From contig CAZVKN010000016.1 of assembly GCA_964627035.1 (NCBI GenBank), forward strand, positions 8,092 to 72,091: 64,000 bases of DNA, read 5' to 3'. Position numbers and translations under genes: made by a program. Within the stretch, counting starts at the first letter, position 1. Each line of letters opens with the position of its first letter. The stretch comes from CAZVKN01 sp964627035 (GTDB lineage: Bacteria > Electryoneota > AABM5-125-24 > Hatepunaeales > Hatepunaeaceae). The notes beneath the pieces were generated by a model, which was not told the origin of the DNA, ran no database searches, and worked only from the letters and a program-made list of their open reading frames with translations. This document shows positions 33,466-42,353 of this stretch, piece after piece.

Positions 33466-36400
33466 TTCACCACCGCAATCTTAACAATCTTACTCTCCGT
33501 CCGACCATTCCCTTTCGCTTCAACTACAGCGAGATATCCGCCTCGAGCAATGGACTTCGTGTTCCATGGAATTTCGTGATGCTGACCTGCTGTTCCGTCA
33601 CCGTGCAGTGTCGTAACCCGCTGCCCGGTAATATCAAAGATGTCCACTTTGACCGTAGCGTCAAAGTTCAGGAAGTACCGGATAGCGGTTGATTCACGAG
33701 CCGGATTGGGCCAATTGTAGCATAAGTTGTCCGGCATAATCGGATCGGATGATGTTGCTGAATGTGGTTGTGCAGGCTCCCATACTGCGTTACGGTTTTG
33801 TTTATCGCGGTATTCACTGCCCCACCAGATTGTTGGGTTGGTGGCGGGGATTTCGATTACTTCAACCGAATTCTCCCCTATATATACGCATTCGATAGCT
33901 GGATCATCATCCAATTGACATAGTGTATGATTTAATGAAATCGGATAATAATCTAACGGAAAATCATCTATCCGAGTCCCATCGTTGTGAAAGCCGTCTA
34001 ACCATGAATCTCCACCCGAAGCACGTATTACATTTGGTTCACCCGGTTCTGTGAAATCAATTTTCCAAGTACGAGACATAGCTAATAAATACTCATTCCA
34101 CCCATCACCGTCAAGATCAACAACTAATTTACAATTCCAAATCTCAGGTGGATATCCGATCCCTGATAACAATGGTGGAACTATTGGAAATCCTTCGCTC
34201 AATACGCCGTTGACCTCACCAGCTATTAAATATCTGGGATCATAATGATCATCATTACCTACATTCGCAATTCCGTCATCAATCCCTAATATCTCATACT
34301 GTCCGTCTCTATCCACATCGACCGGCAATGCCTCATTACCAATCATATCGTAAATAAGATCAGAAACATAATTGACAGAATCGGTTAATCCATTTACGGC
34401 AATATCTTTTATTATTAAATGTTCATTACAGATAAAATCCTGTTTCCCTGATCCGTCAAAATCTGCTAACACAGGTGAATAGACATAATGGTTAAACGAA
34501 TCATCCAAAAGAATCTCATCATCATGAATAATTTTAACCTCGCCAAGGCGAGCACTGACAGTCAAAAAAGTGTCGGAATATGCACTACCAAGTAAAAAGG
34601 AATATCCTGACCACCGCCCTATATGATGCTCCCCAATCAAAGATAAATCATTGTCATAAATGAGGTAAGACATATTATCTCTTTCATTAATGACGACGAA
34701 TACCTTATGATTATCCACTGTTCCACCAATTATCATAAACCCATTCACGGAAAGTGAATGTGAATAAGTGCTGATGTCATAAACACTTTCCAAAGTATAA
34801 CCATCATTATCAGACAAGATTGCAACCACTCGCCACTGATCGTCTGTTCCTTTCAGGAATGTTACCACATCGTCTCGTCCGTCTCCATTTAGATCGGCAG
34901 CAGCTGGAGAGCTAAAGTATGATCCACTCGGTAATTGAAACAGGATACTATCTTGAAAAGCATGAATAATCGTGCCATCACCATCTATAACCGTTACATT
35001 TCTATCGAAACCAAAAAACATTATCTCATCGTAAGGATCATCATCAAAGTTGCCAACAATGAATTGATAATCCCAGAATAGGTCGTTTAACGCAACTTCA
35101 ACCGGAAACCCTTCTTGTACATATGGAGACTGCGACCAACTAAACGTCATCACCGTACCACGCAATGAAAAATCATCAATAGTAATATGCGTTGACGCAC
35201 CGGAATTGGCTTTACTGTCGGGATAACTGTCATTATTGAAACGCACACGATAGCTATTCGCTTTACGATGAGCTTTGTTATCCGAATACCAAGCATCCTC
35301 AAATACACCATAATCCGTACCGTATCCGGGTGTTAAAAATGCGTAATCTTGACCGATGTCCTGTGCACCGTCAGCTTCCTCAATATCCAATCCACGACGG
35401 TCGTTTTGGCTGTTGAACCGTTTCTCACGCAATAGCGGATACAACGCTTCATCAACATGCCAGATCAGAATCCCCGATCCGGGAGAGTCAAAGTCAAGAT
35501 TGTCAATCCGTACCGGAACCCGGAATCCGTCATCCGCTTCAACCGTATAGTCTTCTTTGAAGATCATCCTGCGACCATCGCGGTCATACGCAACCGCAAT
35601 AGAATCACCTTCAGGATCACGGTTACGATTCTCAATCAGGAAATACTCACTCGGTGAGATTACTATCTTACCTACTCGGATAGTATCAGAGGTAGTATCA
35701 GGATGCGCAAATCCTCTCGCAGTAATTGTCCATTGTTTGGGAGATAATTCGGTTGGTGTGATCCATCCTTTATACATCCGAGACCACACATCCAATTCAG
35801 CCGGAATCGCTCCGTAAAAATTGCCGAACCCGCGATCCATCAAGCTCCATTTACCGACTACCGCTTGACCGTCATCAGAATCATACAGCCCCGGTAACCC
35901 TAACGTATGCCCGAACAGTGAGCACAACACTCCCAGCATAGAAATCTGAATATCATCGTGAGATTCGGTTTCAGGCAATATCAATCCAGCCTCCACATAG
36001 CTACTATCACCATTATCAACCACCAATATCCCATCATCAAGTCCAAGCTGACTGCTAAAATCCTCCTTAACCATCCACGCCGAAGGAAGATCATGCGGTG
36101 TCAGTGTGAAACCTACGTCAAATTCCTTACCGGCTCCCGCATGAAATATCATCACAAGATCATAATCATTCCAAATGATAGCATCATCCTGATCCGCCGC
36201 CTGAACCGCATCACGAAACAGCTCCGCCAATCCACGGTCTAACTGCTCATCACTGTAGTTGTAATTGTACTGCCACATCTGTTTAGGGAGTTGATACGCC
36301 GCTTGCATTCCAGACGGAAATATGTCCCACGACAGTTCAACCGCACCGTTAGACATCTCATCCCAATAAAACTGCAGGAACTCCAGATTATCAGCAAAAT

Positions 36401-36674
36401 ACAGCGAGTCGTGAGGCGGAGGATCAAAATGAATTGTATCACTGTATCCGTAATTGAAGCTGCCATTACCGGTTGTTGTGGTAAGAGTATCTCTAACAAA
36501 CTCCACCCGAATCGCAAGGATGCGAGTTAATTGATCACGTTTTGAGTGATCCGCAGCAATCACATCCGGCAGTATCTCAGGTAAACGAGGAGGAATCACA
36601 TTGACAGTTTGAGCTATTCCAGTACCGATAGTAAACAGAAAAACACTAAGAATCACCGAGACCATAGTAATCAT
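33462..36674 (-). CDS. M6-peptidase-like secreted protein with T9SS sorting domain; active site lost
   Basis: 1070 residues from ATG 36672-36674. A longer reading from 36875 adds 67 residues encoded by repeats, so I reject it. Signal peptide (residues 1-22). The M6-like domain (40-350) shows DYDLVMIFHAGAG and LGLPGLYD. Where relatives have HEFGH it has SLFGH in GVLCSLFGHTLGL, so the first zinc ligand and catalytic Glu are missing (near residue 251). FG-GAP/VCBS-like repeats follow (DLNGDGRDDV, VDVDRDGQYEIL, VDLDGDGWNEYLL). A T9SS type A domain (YNWPNPARESTAIRYF, ending KIAVVK) closes the protein. It is likely a surface binding protein, not a protease. Confidence 0.85.
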   Translation of the reverse strand: MITMVSVILSVFLFTIGTGIAQTVNVIPPRLPEILPDVIAADHSKRDQLTRILAIRVEFVRDTLTTTTGNGSFNYGYSDTIHFDPPPHDSLYFADNLEFLQFYWDEMSNGAVELSWDIFPSGMQAAYQLPKQMWQYNYNYSDEQLDRGLAELFRDAVQAADQDDAIIWNDYDLVMIFHAGAGKEFDVGFTLTPHDLPSAWMVKEDFSSQLGLDDGILVVDNGDSSYVEAGLILPETESHDDIQISMLGVLCSLFGHTLGLPGLYDSDDGQAVVGKWSLMDRGFGNFYGAIPAELDVWSRMYKGWITPTELSPKQWTITARGFAHPDTTSDTIRVGKIVISPSEYFLIENRNRDPEGDSIAVAYDRDGRRMIFKEDYTVEADDGFRVPVRIDNLDFDSPGSGILIWHVDEALYPLLREKRFNSQNDRRGLDIEEADGAQDIGQDYAFLTPGYGTDYGVFEDAWYSDNKAHRKANSYRVRFNNDSYPDSKANSGASTHITIDDFSLRGTVMTFSWSQSPYVQEGFPVEVALNDLFWDYQFIVGNFDDDPYDEIMFFGFDRNVTVIDGDGTIIHAFQDSILFQLPSGSYFSSPAAADLNGDGRDDVVTFLKGTDDQWRVVAILSDNDGYTLESVYDISTYSHSLSVNGFMIIGGTVDNHKVFVVINERDNMSYLIYDNDLSLIGEHHIGRWSGYSFLLGSAYSDTFLTVSARLGEVKIIHDDEILLDDSFNHYVYSPVLADFDGSGKQDFICNEHLIIKDIAVNGLTDSVNYVSDLIYDMIGNEALPVDVDRDGQYEILGIDDGIANVGNDDHYDPRYLIAGEVNGVLSEGFPIVPPLLSGIGYPPEIWNCKLVVDLDGDGWNEYLLAMSRTWKIDFTEPGEPNVIRASGGDSWLDGFHNDGTRIDDFPLDYYPISLNHTLCQLDDDPAIECVYIGENSVEVIEIPATNPTIWWGSEYRDKQNRNAVWEPAQPHSATSSDPIMPDNLCYNWPNPARESTAIRYFLNFDATVKVDIFDITGQRVTTLHGDGTAGQHHEIPWNTKSIARGGYLAVVEAKGNGRTESKIVKIAVVK

Positions 36675-36676
36675 AG

Positions 36677-36750
36677 GGTGGCACGGGCTATTTATTGCCC
36701 GTGTTTCCTTACGGTAAAGAGACACGGGTAACAAGTAACCCGTGCCACTC
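36677..36750. repeat. Double-hairpin repeat GTGGCACGGG...CCCGTGCCAC
   Basis: Outer ends GTGGCACGGG and CCCGTGCCAC are perfect inverted repeats. Inner hairpins are CACGGGC-TATTTATT-GCCCGTG and CACGGGT-AACAAGT-AACCCGTG. It lies just upstream (on the minus strand) of the M6-like gene start. Confidence 0.7.
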
Positions 36751-36764
36751 GAAGTAATCCCACT

Positions 36765-36870
36765 ATTACTGGATTCTGGATCAAGTCCAGAATGGCCAAG
36801 TGGAGAGAGATTCTTCACTTCGTTCAGAATGACAGAACCACTCTTTGCGACTTTGCGACTTTGCGCGAGA
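36765..36870. repeat. Composite of TGTCATTC-type and GCGACTTTG repeats
   Basis: Contains CTGGATTCTGGATCAAGTCC, TTCAGAATGACAG, and two copies of GCGACTTT. Translated on the minus strand it gives the repeat-derived peptides VILNEVKNL and SGLDPES, which many genomes show as artefact protein starts. Not a gene. Confidence 0.65.
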
Positions 36871-36876
36871 ATCATA

Positions 36877-37935
36877 TCAGAATGAAACCGTCAGCGACAG
36901 GTGTGTGGTTCCCGTTAACGGATGTCCTTTCTCTTCAGATATATAGCTGAAGTCGAATCGGTAAGCGGACACCTTAAATGAGGCTCCGTATGTTATCGGA
37001 GTCACCTTACCTATTTCGTCATGCCAGTAACCGAAACGGAGACCGACCATGTCTGTGTACCAGTACTCCATCCCCATATTGTAGATCAGGTCTTCAAGAA
37101 ACGGGTCTTCCTCGTCAATCCACGAAGTGTACAGTGCGACAAAAAACGGATCTGTATTACCGTTTGAGCGTTTACTGACGAGAAGCTTGTTGATTTCAGC
37201 AGCCAAAGTCAACGTGTTGTAAGAGTCGTTGACAAGCATCCAGGCGAAACCTGCTTTCAGATTGGTCGGAATCGGATCAGCCTGCGCCCTGTCAATATAC
37301 GCCATCTTGGGACCCATATTCGACAGGTTAAATCCCAAATGAAGAGGTTTATTGAGCAGCGGTTCTGTCGTCTTGTACAGCAATCCCAGATCAACGGCAA
37401 AGTTTGTCCCGACCCCTGATCCTCGTTCCTGACCGGTACCACGATCTGCGAGATGACTGTAGATGAACTTGACGTTTAGTCCCAATCCCAAATTATCCGT
37501 TATCAATGAGCCGTATGAAGCGGTTATAGCTGTCTCAAAGGTGTAGAAGGTGCCGAGCAGACGATTCAGTTCATCACGACGTTCGGTCTCACCGAGATTC
37601 AGGAAAAAGACGTTCAGTCCGAACGTACCCCAGTATTCCACAGAATTTATGTAGGCGATGTAATCAACATACAGATCCGGTAGATGGAAACTGGGCAGCC
37701 AGTTCACGTGCATGAATGATGCTTCACGTTTGTTAAGAAATGCCAGTCCCGCCGGATTCCACCAGGTTGCGGTCGCATCATCTGCAATCGCTACGAACGC
37801 TTCACCCATTCCCGCGGGTCGAGCGCCCGGTGCAATCTGAAGGAATATTGCGGTAGCTTCACCCACTCCTCCGTAGGCAGTTCCTCCCACTGCCAACAGT
37901 AAGGCAATTACGATTAATAACTGTTTTCTTTGCAT
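36877..37935 (-). CDS. porV: PorV-like outer-membrane protein of the type IX secretion system
   Basis: 352 residues with a signal peptide ending near AYGG. The PorV/UPF0164 pattern is clear: the conserved GARPAGMGEAFVAIADDATA, then TWWNPAGLAFL, and a series of beta strands ending LSLTVSF. PorV is a FadL-like barrel that hands T9SS cargo from the secretion pore to the PorU sortase. It follows porU by 266 bases, the gene order known in Porphyromonas. The start and downstream region hold repeats. Together with PorU it supports a working T9SS here, although PorK-N, SprA/PorW and others are not in the window. Confidence 0.88.
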   Translation of the reverse strand: MQRKQLLIVIALLLAVGGTAYGGVGEATAIFLQIAPGARPAGMGEAFVAIADDATATWWNPAGLAFLNKREASFMHVNWLPSFHLPDLYVDYIAYINSVEYWGTFGLNVFFLNLGETERRDELNRLLGTFYTFETAITASYGSLITDNLGLGLNVKFIYSHLADRGTGQERGSGVGTNFAVDLGLLYKTTEPLLNKPLHLGFNLSNMGPKMAYIDRAQADPIPTNLKAGFAWMLVNDSYNTLTLAAEINKLLVSKRSNGNTDPFFVALYTSWIDEEDPFLEDLIYNMGMEYWYTDMVGLRFGYWHDEIGKVTPITYGASFKVSAYRFDFSYISEEKGHPLTGTTHLSLTVSF

Positions 37936-38090
37936 AAAAATATATCCCTTGACTTTGGTAAATAATTATTGTATCTTGCTCTTGCGATAACAGGGCTCCA
38001 AATAGCGAGTCTCCGATTGAGAAAGGCGTGGCAGATGTGATTCTTGTAGTCACATTTGTGCGTCTTTCTTTTTGTTGTTCAGAGTGCAGG

Positions 38091-38136
38091 CTTCAGCCTG
38101 TGTAGTGTAAAGAAAACACGCTGAAGCGTGGACTCT
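38091..38136. repeat. Double-hairpin repeat AGAGTGCAGG...GGACTCT
   Basis: Inner palindromes CAGGCTTCAGCCTG and CACGCTGAAGCGTG lie inside outer ends AGAGT and ACTCT. It lies between porU and porV. The 266-bp gap holds nothing else I can name beyond AT-rich text and a TTTGCG-rich part near 38155-38195. Confidence 0.65.
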
Positions 38137-38201
38137 AAACTTTCATAACAAAAAATTGCGAACTTTGCGGTACTTCGTGCCCTTTGCGTGAGATTCTTGT
38201 C

Positions 38202-41200
38202 TCACCTAATATAAGCAATTCGTCCCAAACCTTCCGCCTTATTCCCCCTGATATCGCGGACTATAACTTTATAGAGATAAACTCCGTTCGCAATGCTTCT
38301 GCCAGCCTTGTCCTTTCCGTCCCACTCAACACCGTTATACCCCTGAACCGCAGTGCCGTGGAAGTCTTTGATTAGTGTACCTCCGACAGAGTAAACGAGT
38401 AGCTCATAGTCTCCTTCACCGTTGACAAGAAAAGTCAGATTTGTTCTGTCCGTAAACGGATTAGGCCAGTTCAGAATGTTGTACACTGAAAGTCCACTGT
38501 TCGACGCTACAACTTCCACATCAATTGAGGCTATGTCAACATTGTTAAAGCTGTCCCATGCCTCGATTTCAATGTTGTGAATCCCAGTCTCTAACGGTCC
38601 TATACGTCTCTCAAGCGATCCTGACTGATAGTCATCGAGATTGTTCCTGAAAAACGGAGTTAGATCAATCTGCTGTCCACCGTCAATTGACATGCGGACG
38701 CCGTGCCCCATTGCACCGGTTAGATTGATACCGGATGAGTCACTCAGGTCAACAATCAACAGTGGATCGGAACCCACCGGATCATCCGGTCGAAAACCGC
38801 GATGATCGAAGTAAATGTTGATGTCGGGGGGCTCTGTGTCATTCACTGCTGCCACCTGATCAGCATAGGCAATTGAATCCCTTGCAAAAACACCGTCAAT
38901 ATCATCATTGTGAAAGTAAGCGACCACCCGCCCGGCTTGACCGCCCAAAGTGACATCACGCGGTACAACGAACTGACCTCCGAACTGACCGTCCACTATG
39001 CTGAAAAGACCGCGATAGACCGTCGGTCCGGCGAGCTTATAGTTCAAGACAATGTGTCGCTCGTTATCCTGACTGTCCAGCCAAGTTATAACATACCTAC
39101 GTGGAACGTGAGTGTCAAGAGCCAAAAACTCTACCTCGCCTGAATATGAAGGGTTTAACTGCCCGTTCAATCCAAAGACATCACCCTCGACAACAGATAC
39201 TCCCAACGGCACCATCGGTTCTTCGAGTGTGATGAAACGCCCGGACAGTCTCGGTGCGGCAAGATAAATTGTAGGGTCGCCAAGCAGATGATAAGTAGGG
39301 CTGTATGGATTTACCGCACTATACTTGGCATTCGCCAGCGCTTCACCGATGGTTAATCTCTCTGCACCGAAAAGTCGTTCGTAAAACTCGCGCGCCAGAT
39401 TTGCATTGCTCCCTGAATATGTCAAACGAGTAGAAGCGATCGCTCCTATTGCACCTCTGCCCGATTCAGCCAGCAACTGCTCCGGAAAGCTCTGCACTGA
39501 TGGTTCGTCCCAGTAAGCCCAATCACAGGTAAAAGCAAGGAACAGAGGGAGCTTACGTCCGTTATCAAGTCGAGGCATATCCCTCGATTGAACCAGCACA
39601 TGCTCATGAGCCCACAATGACGGGTTGCCGTGACCGACATAATTAACCAGCAGCGTACCCCGGTTGATTGACTCAAGCAAGTCCTCTGTCGCTTGAGGTT
39701 TATCACGCCCCCACTGCGATTGATATTCGGTCAGAAACACCTTAACCTTATCCATAGATGATGGAAAGTAGTTGTCACTAAGCTGCTCGCTGAATTGAAC
39801 ATGCTGATATTCACGCGAGAAATTTTCACCGAATTCATCATCGGCAACCAAAGTTCCTCTATTGCGCCATGTACCAAACAGAGGCTCTTCGACATACGAT
39901 ATTATCTTGTCAACCATGATTCTGAGTTCGTAGGACGAAGCTGCTGTCAAACGTCCGGTTATCATTTCCGGCAATACGGTAGCAATTCCCCCCATTGTAC
40001 TGAAGTCAGTAAACCAGTCATCGCTGGAATACAGGTTGTATTCATACGGCGGGAGATAATTCTCTTTTGGTGCACGACCGATATGACGGTAGTTGTAATC
40101 GCCGTCACCACAGAACATGACATAATCAACCGAGCCACTCCGACTGCTGTCATTCCATACTTCACTCGCAAACATCAACATATTCCGGATCGCTAAAGGT
40201 GTTTCCAAACCGCCGCCGAAACGGTTGTAGATCTCTGAAAGTCTTACCCTGACGGGTTGAAGCGGTTGTTCTCGGCGTCTGTAGAAATCAAGCAGCGGTT
40301 CCACATCATCCCAATATCCATCAGGTGTAATCAAAATTATATCGGCGCGTGTATCGGCTGACCAGAGGTTATTAACATCCTGCTCCTCCGGAAAGTATTC
40401 GACAATATCGGACGAAACTGACTGAAAATCGGACGCTGTCAGTGCCATGTATCTGTGCAGATTAAGTCTGTATTGGCTGACTGTAAATGATTGACTCCGT
40501 TCAATTCCCACACTGTTATGATCAGAAATATCGAAGAGCCACGCTCCGTTTAGATTGATGTTGTACTTGACATTACCGGTGAATTCGCGCGATTCAAATG
40601 TCCTGAATCTATCTAAAGTTCCGAAGTAAGACAATTCCATCCAGTCAAACAGCACTTTTGCACTGCTCACCGTCTGCTCAAAAGTGACACTGTTCATCCC
40701 GTCAATCAGATGCTCGTTTACATCGCTTAGTTGTGCAACGCCAAAATATCCGGTTCCCTGCGGGTTAAATTCACCTACGGGATTGCGATTGAGAGACACC
40801 TGAATATGACCGCGACCATCTGAATTGACGATACGGGTTCGGATTTCTGCTGCTTGATCAATCAGAGGTGAATTAACCGGCACCGAATATGGAAGCTGCG
40901 AAGAACCGTCGAATATGTGACCATACCACTGAACGCCTGTTCCGATAAAACCTGAACGATGATAGATAAAAACATCCGGCTCGTGATAATACCTGATTCG
41001 GGCGTAATCCGTCTCGTAGTCGGCGGGAATATCTTCATTAAACCCATCCATCCGCTTACCACCACCGGAAGGATCAATGTTCAGCCAATATACATTGTTT
41101 CTGCTGAAGTTGTGGATGTCGTATCGGTAACCGAGTTCCCTGTCCTGTACCCAGCCTCCCGCTCCACGACCATAGAACAAGATCCAGTCACCCGGATCAA

Positions 41201-42086
41201 ATTCGTCATCGCCTCCATCCTCAACATAAATGGCACACTCTTCAACCCCAAGCTTAACTTCATCATTGGGATTCAGTGAAAGTTCAAATCCACCGTTACC
41301 GAACAACTTGATTCTATCGGAAGCCATCCCGATAGACACTTCAACTCCGGCTCTTGCCATTTCGTCATAAGTCAGTCGATAAATTCCCTCTCGTTCGACG
41401 GGAAATTTGTAGATGAAGCCTTGCAGCCAAGTTTGATCGGAATAGTCCGCAATTTCGGCTCTCCCCCACTGCTTTGCCTGATCATCATTCAGGATCACCG
41501 ACTCAGCCAGTCTGTTCAGATGACGGCTACGACCAACGCTCACGGGATTGGATGAGTTGAAGTGAACCTTAAGCACGATGCGTTCCGCAAGTTCCACTCC
41601 AGCTTGTGCCTCATTTTGCTTCACGGGATAGATCGGTATCCTGATCACCTTCACACCACTAATTGTGCGAGTTTCTATCTGACCGATTGTGCTGTTCGTT
41701 TGAAGACTGCTCACTCTACTCTGAGCTATCTCATCATCCGAATGAGCGGGATCTACTTCAGGCAGGATTCCGCTCCAGGATTCGCCTGAAATGTACGAGC
41801 TTAGTGAGACTGAAGGATTCGATTCGGGAGGAACAGCAACGGTTATCATCCGGGTTGGTACCAGCTTCCCGTCCGAGCTTGCCGTTGTAGTTCCGTTTTT
41901 GAGAGAGATCTGCGCCACCGAATTAACAACCTCAACAGCGTGAGCTGTTTCGGGTTGATATTCAACCGTCAAGCCGTGACTGTCCGACCGGATAACACGG
42001 ACATCGCCTTGTGCATTAGAGACTAACAGAAATGTTAAGGCAAGGACGATCACGACAGTTATATATTTTGTCGCTGAACTTTTCAT
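38202..42086 (-). CDS. porU: PorU-like C25 (gingipain-family) sortase of the type IX secretion system
   Basis: 1294 residues from the ATG at 42084-42086, or 1310 from 42134. Signal peptide (ITVVIVLALTFLLVSNAQ). The N-terminal part has long beta-rich stretches. A C25 catalytic domain carries VDYVMFCGDGDYNYRHIG, the catalytic His in VNYVGHGNPSLW (near 818) and the catalytic Cys in LFLAFTCDW (near 853). The C-terminus has an Ig-like segment and a FlgD-like/T9SS sorting domain (LNWPNPFTDRTNLTFLV, NGVYLYKV). In Porphyromonas PorU removes the sorting domain and attaches A-LPS. A terminator-like hairpin abuts the chosen start. The next gene on this strand is porV. Confidence 0.88.
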   Translation of the reverse strand: MKSSATKYITVVIVLALTFLLVSNAQGDVRVIRSDSHGLTVEYQPETAHAVEVVNSVAQISLKNGTTTASSDGKLVPTRMITVAVPPESNPSVSLSSYISGESWSGILPEVDPAHSDDEIAQSRVSSLQTNSTIGQIETRTISGVKVIRIPIYPVKQNEAQAGVELAERIVLKVHFNSSNPVSVGRSRHLNRLAESVILNDDQAKQWGRAEIADYSDQTWLQGFIYKFPVEREGIYRLTYDEMARAGVEVSIGMASDRIKLFGNGGFELSLNPNDEVKLGVEECAIYVEDGGDDEFDPGDWILFYGRGAGGWVQDRELGYRYDIHNFSRNNVYWLNIDPSGGGKRMDGFNEDIPADYETDYARIRYYHEPDVFIYHRSGFIGTGVQWYGHIFDGSSQLPYSVPVNSPLIDQAAEIRTRIVNSDGRGHIQVSLNRNPVGEFNPQGTGYFGVAQLSDVNEHLIDGMNSVTFEQTVSSAKVLFDWMELSYFGTLDRFRTFESREFTGNVKYNINLNGAWLFDISDHNSVGIERSQSFTVSQYRLNLHRYMALTASDFQSVSSDIVEYFPEEQDVNNLWSADTRADIILITPDGYWDDVEPLLDFYRRREQPLQPVRVRLSEIYNRFGGGLETPLAIRNMLMFASEVWNDSSRSGSVDYVMFCGDGDYNYRHIGRAPKENYLPPYEYNLYSSDDWFTDFSTMGGIATVLPEMITGRLTAASSYELRIMVDKIISYVEEPLFGTWRNRGTLVADDEFGENFSREYQHVQFSEQLSDNYFPSSMDKVKVFLTEYQSQWGRDKPQATEDLLESINRGTLLVNYVGHGNPSLWAHEHVLVQSRDMPRLDNGRKLPLFLAFTCDWAYWDEPSVQSFPEQLLAESGRGAIGAIASTRLTYSGSNANLAREFYERLFGAERLTIGEALANAKYSAVNPYSPTYHLLGDPTIYLAAPRLSGRFITLEEPMVPLGVSVVEGDVFGLNGQLNPSYSGEVEFLALDTHVPRRYVITWLDSQDNERHIVLNYKLAGPTVYRGLFSIVDGQFGGQFVVPRDVTLGGQAGRVVAYFHNDDIDGVFARDSIAYADQVAAVNDTEPPDINIYFDHRGFRPDDPVGSDPLLIVDLSDSSGINLTGAMGHGVRMSIDGGQQIDLTPFFRNNLDDYQSGSLERRIGPLETGIHNIEIEAWDSFNNVDIASIDVEVVASNSGLSVYNILNWPNPFTDRTNLTFLVNGEGDYELLVYSVGGTLIKDFHGTAVQGYNGVEWDGKDKAGRSIANGVYLYKVIVRDIRGNKAEGLGRIAYIR

Positions 42087-42087
42087 C

Positions 42088-42112
42088 ACAAAAAAACCGG
42101 GCAGACGCCCGG
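42088..42112 (-). terminator. Terminator-like hairpin directly before porU
   Basis: On the minus strand CCGGGC-GTCT-GCCCGG (42097-42112) is followed by seven T residues (42096-42090) and then GTG before the ATG at 42086. It is 242 bases past the ftsX stop. It leaves no room for a Shine-Dalgarno sequence for the ATG. Confidence 0.7.
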
Positions 42113-42353
42113 ACTGTACAGAGTAAGGGATCATCTGGTGTAAAACCTATATTAAATTCCAGAAACCCTTAACAAATTGTGTGATCGTTCTCCTGAAGAA
42201 GTAAGGAACAATATCGTTTAGATTCGCAATAATATAAACTGTCCAATCAACGCTGTCAAGCTCTAATCGTGTATCAAACAGTTTAATGTCTAATTGAAGG
42301 CATAAGGTAATACGGTGAATCGGACTTCGGAGTTAGTGATTTGGAATAATGAG

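Noticed and set aside
36675..36875. 67-residue N-terminal extension of the M6-like protein
   Set aside because: The segment is a translation of dispersed repeats (VILNEVKNL, SGLDPES). A proper signal peptide starts at 36674.
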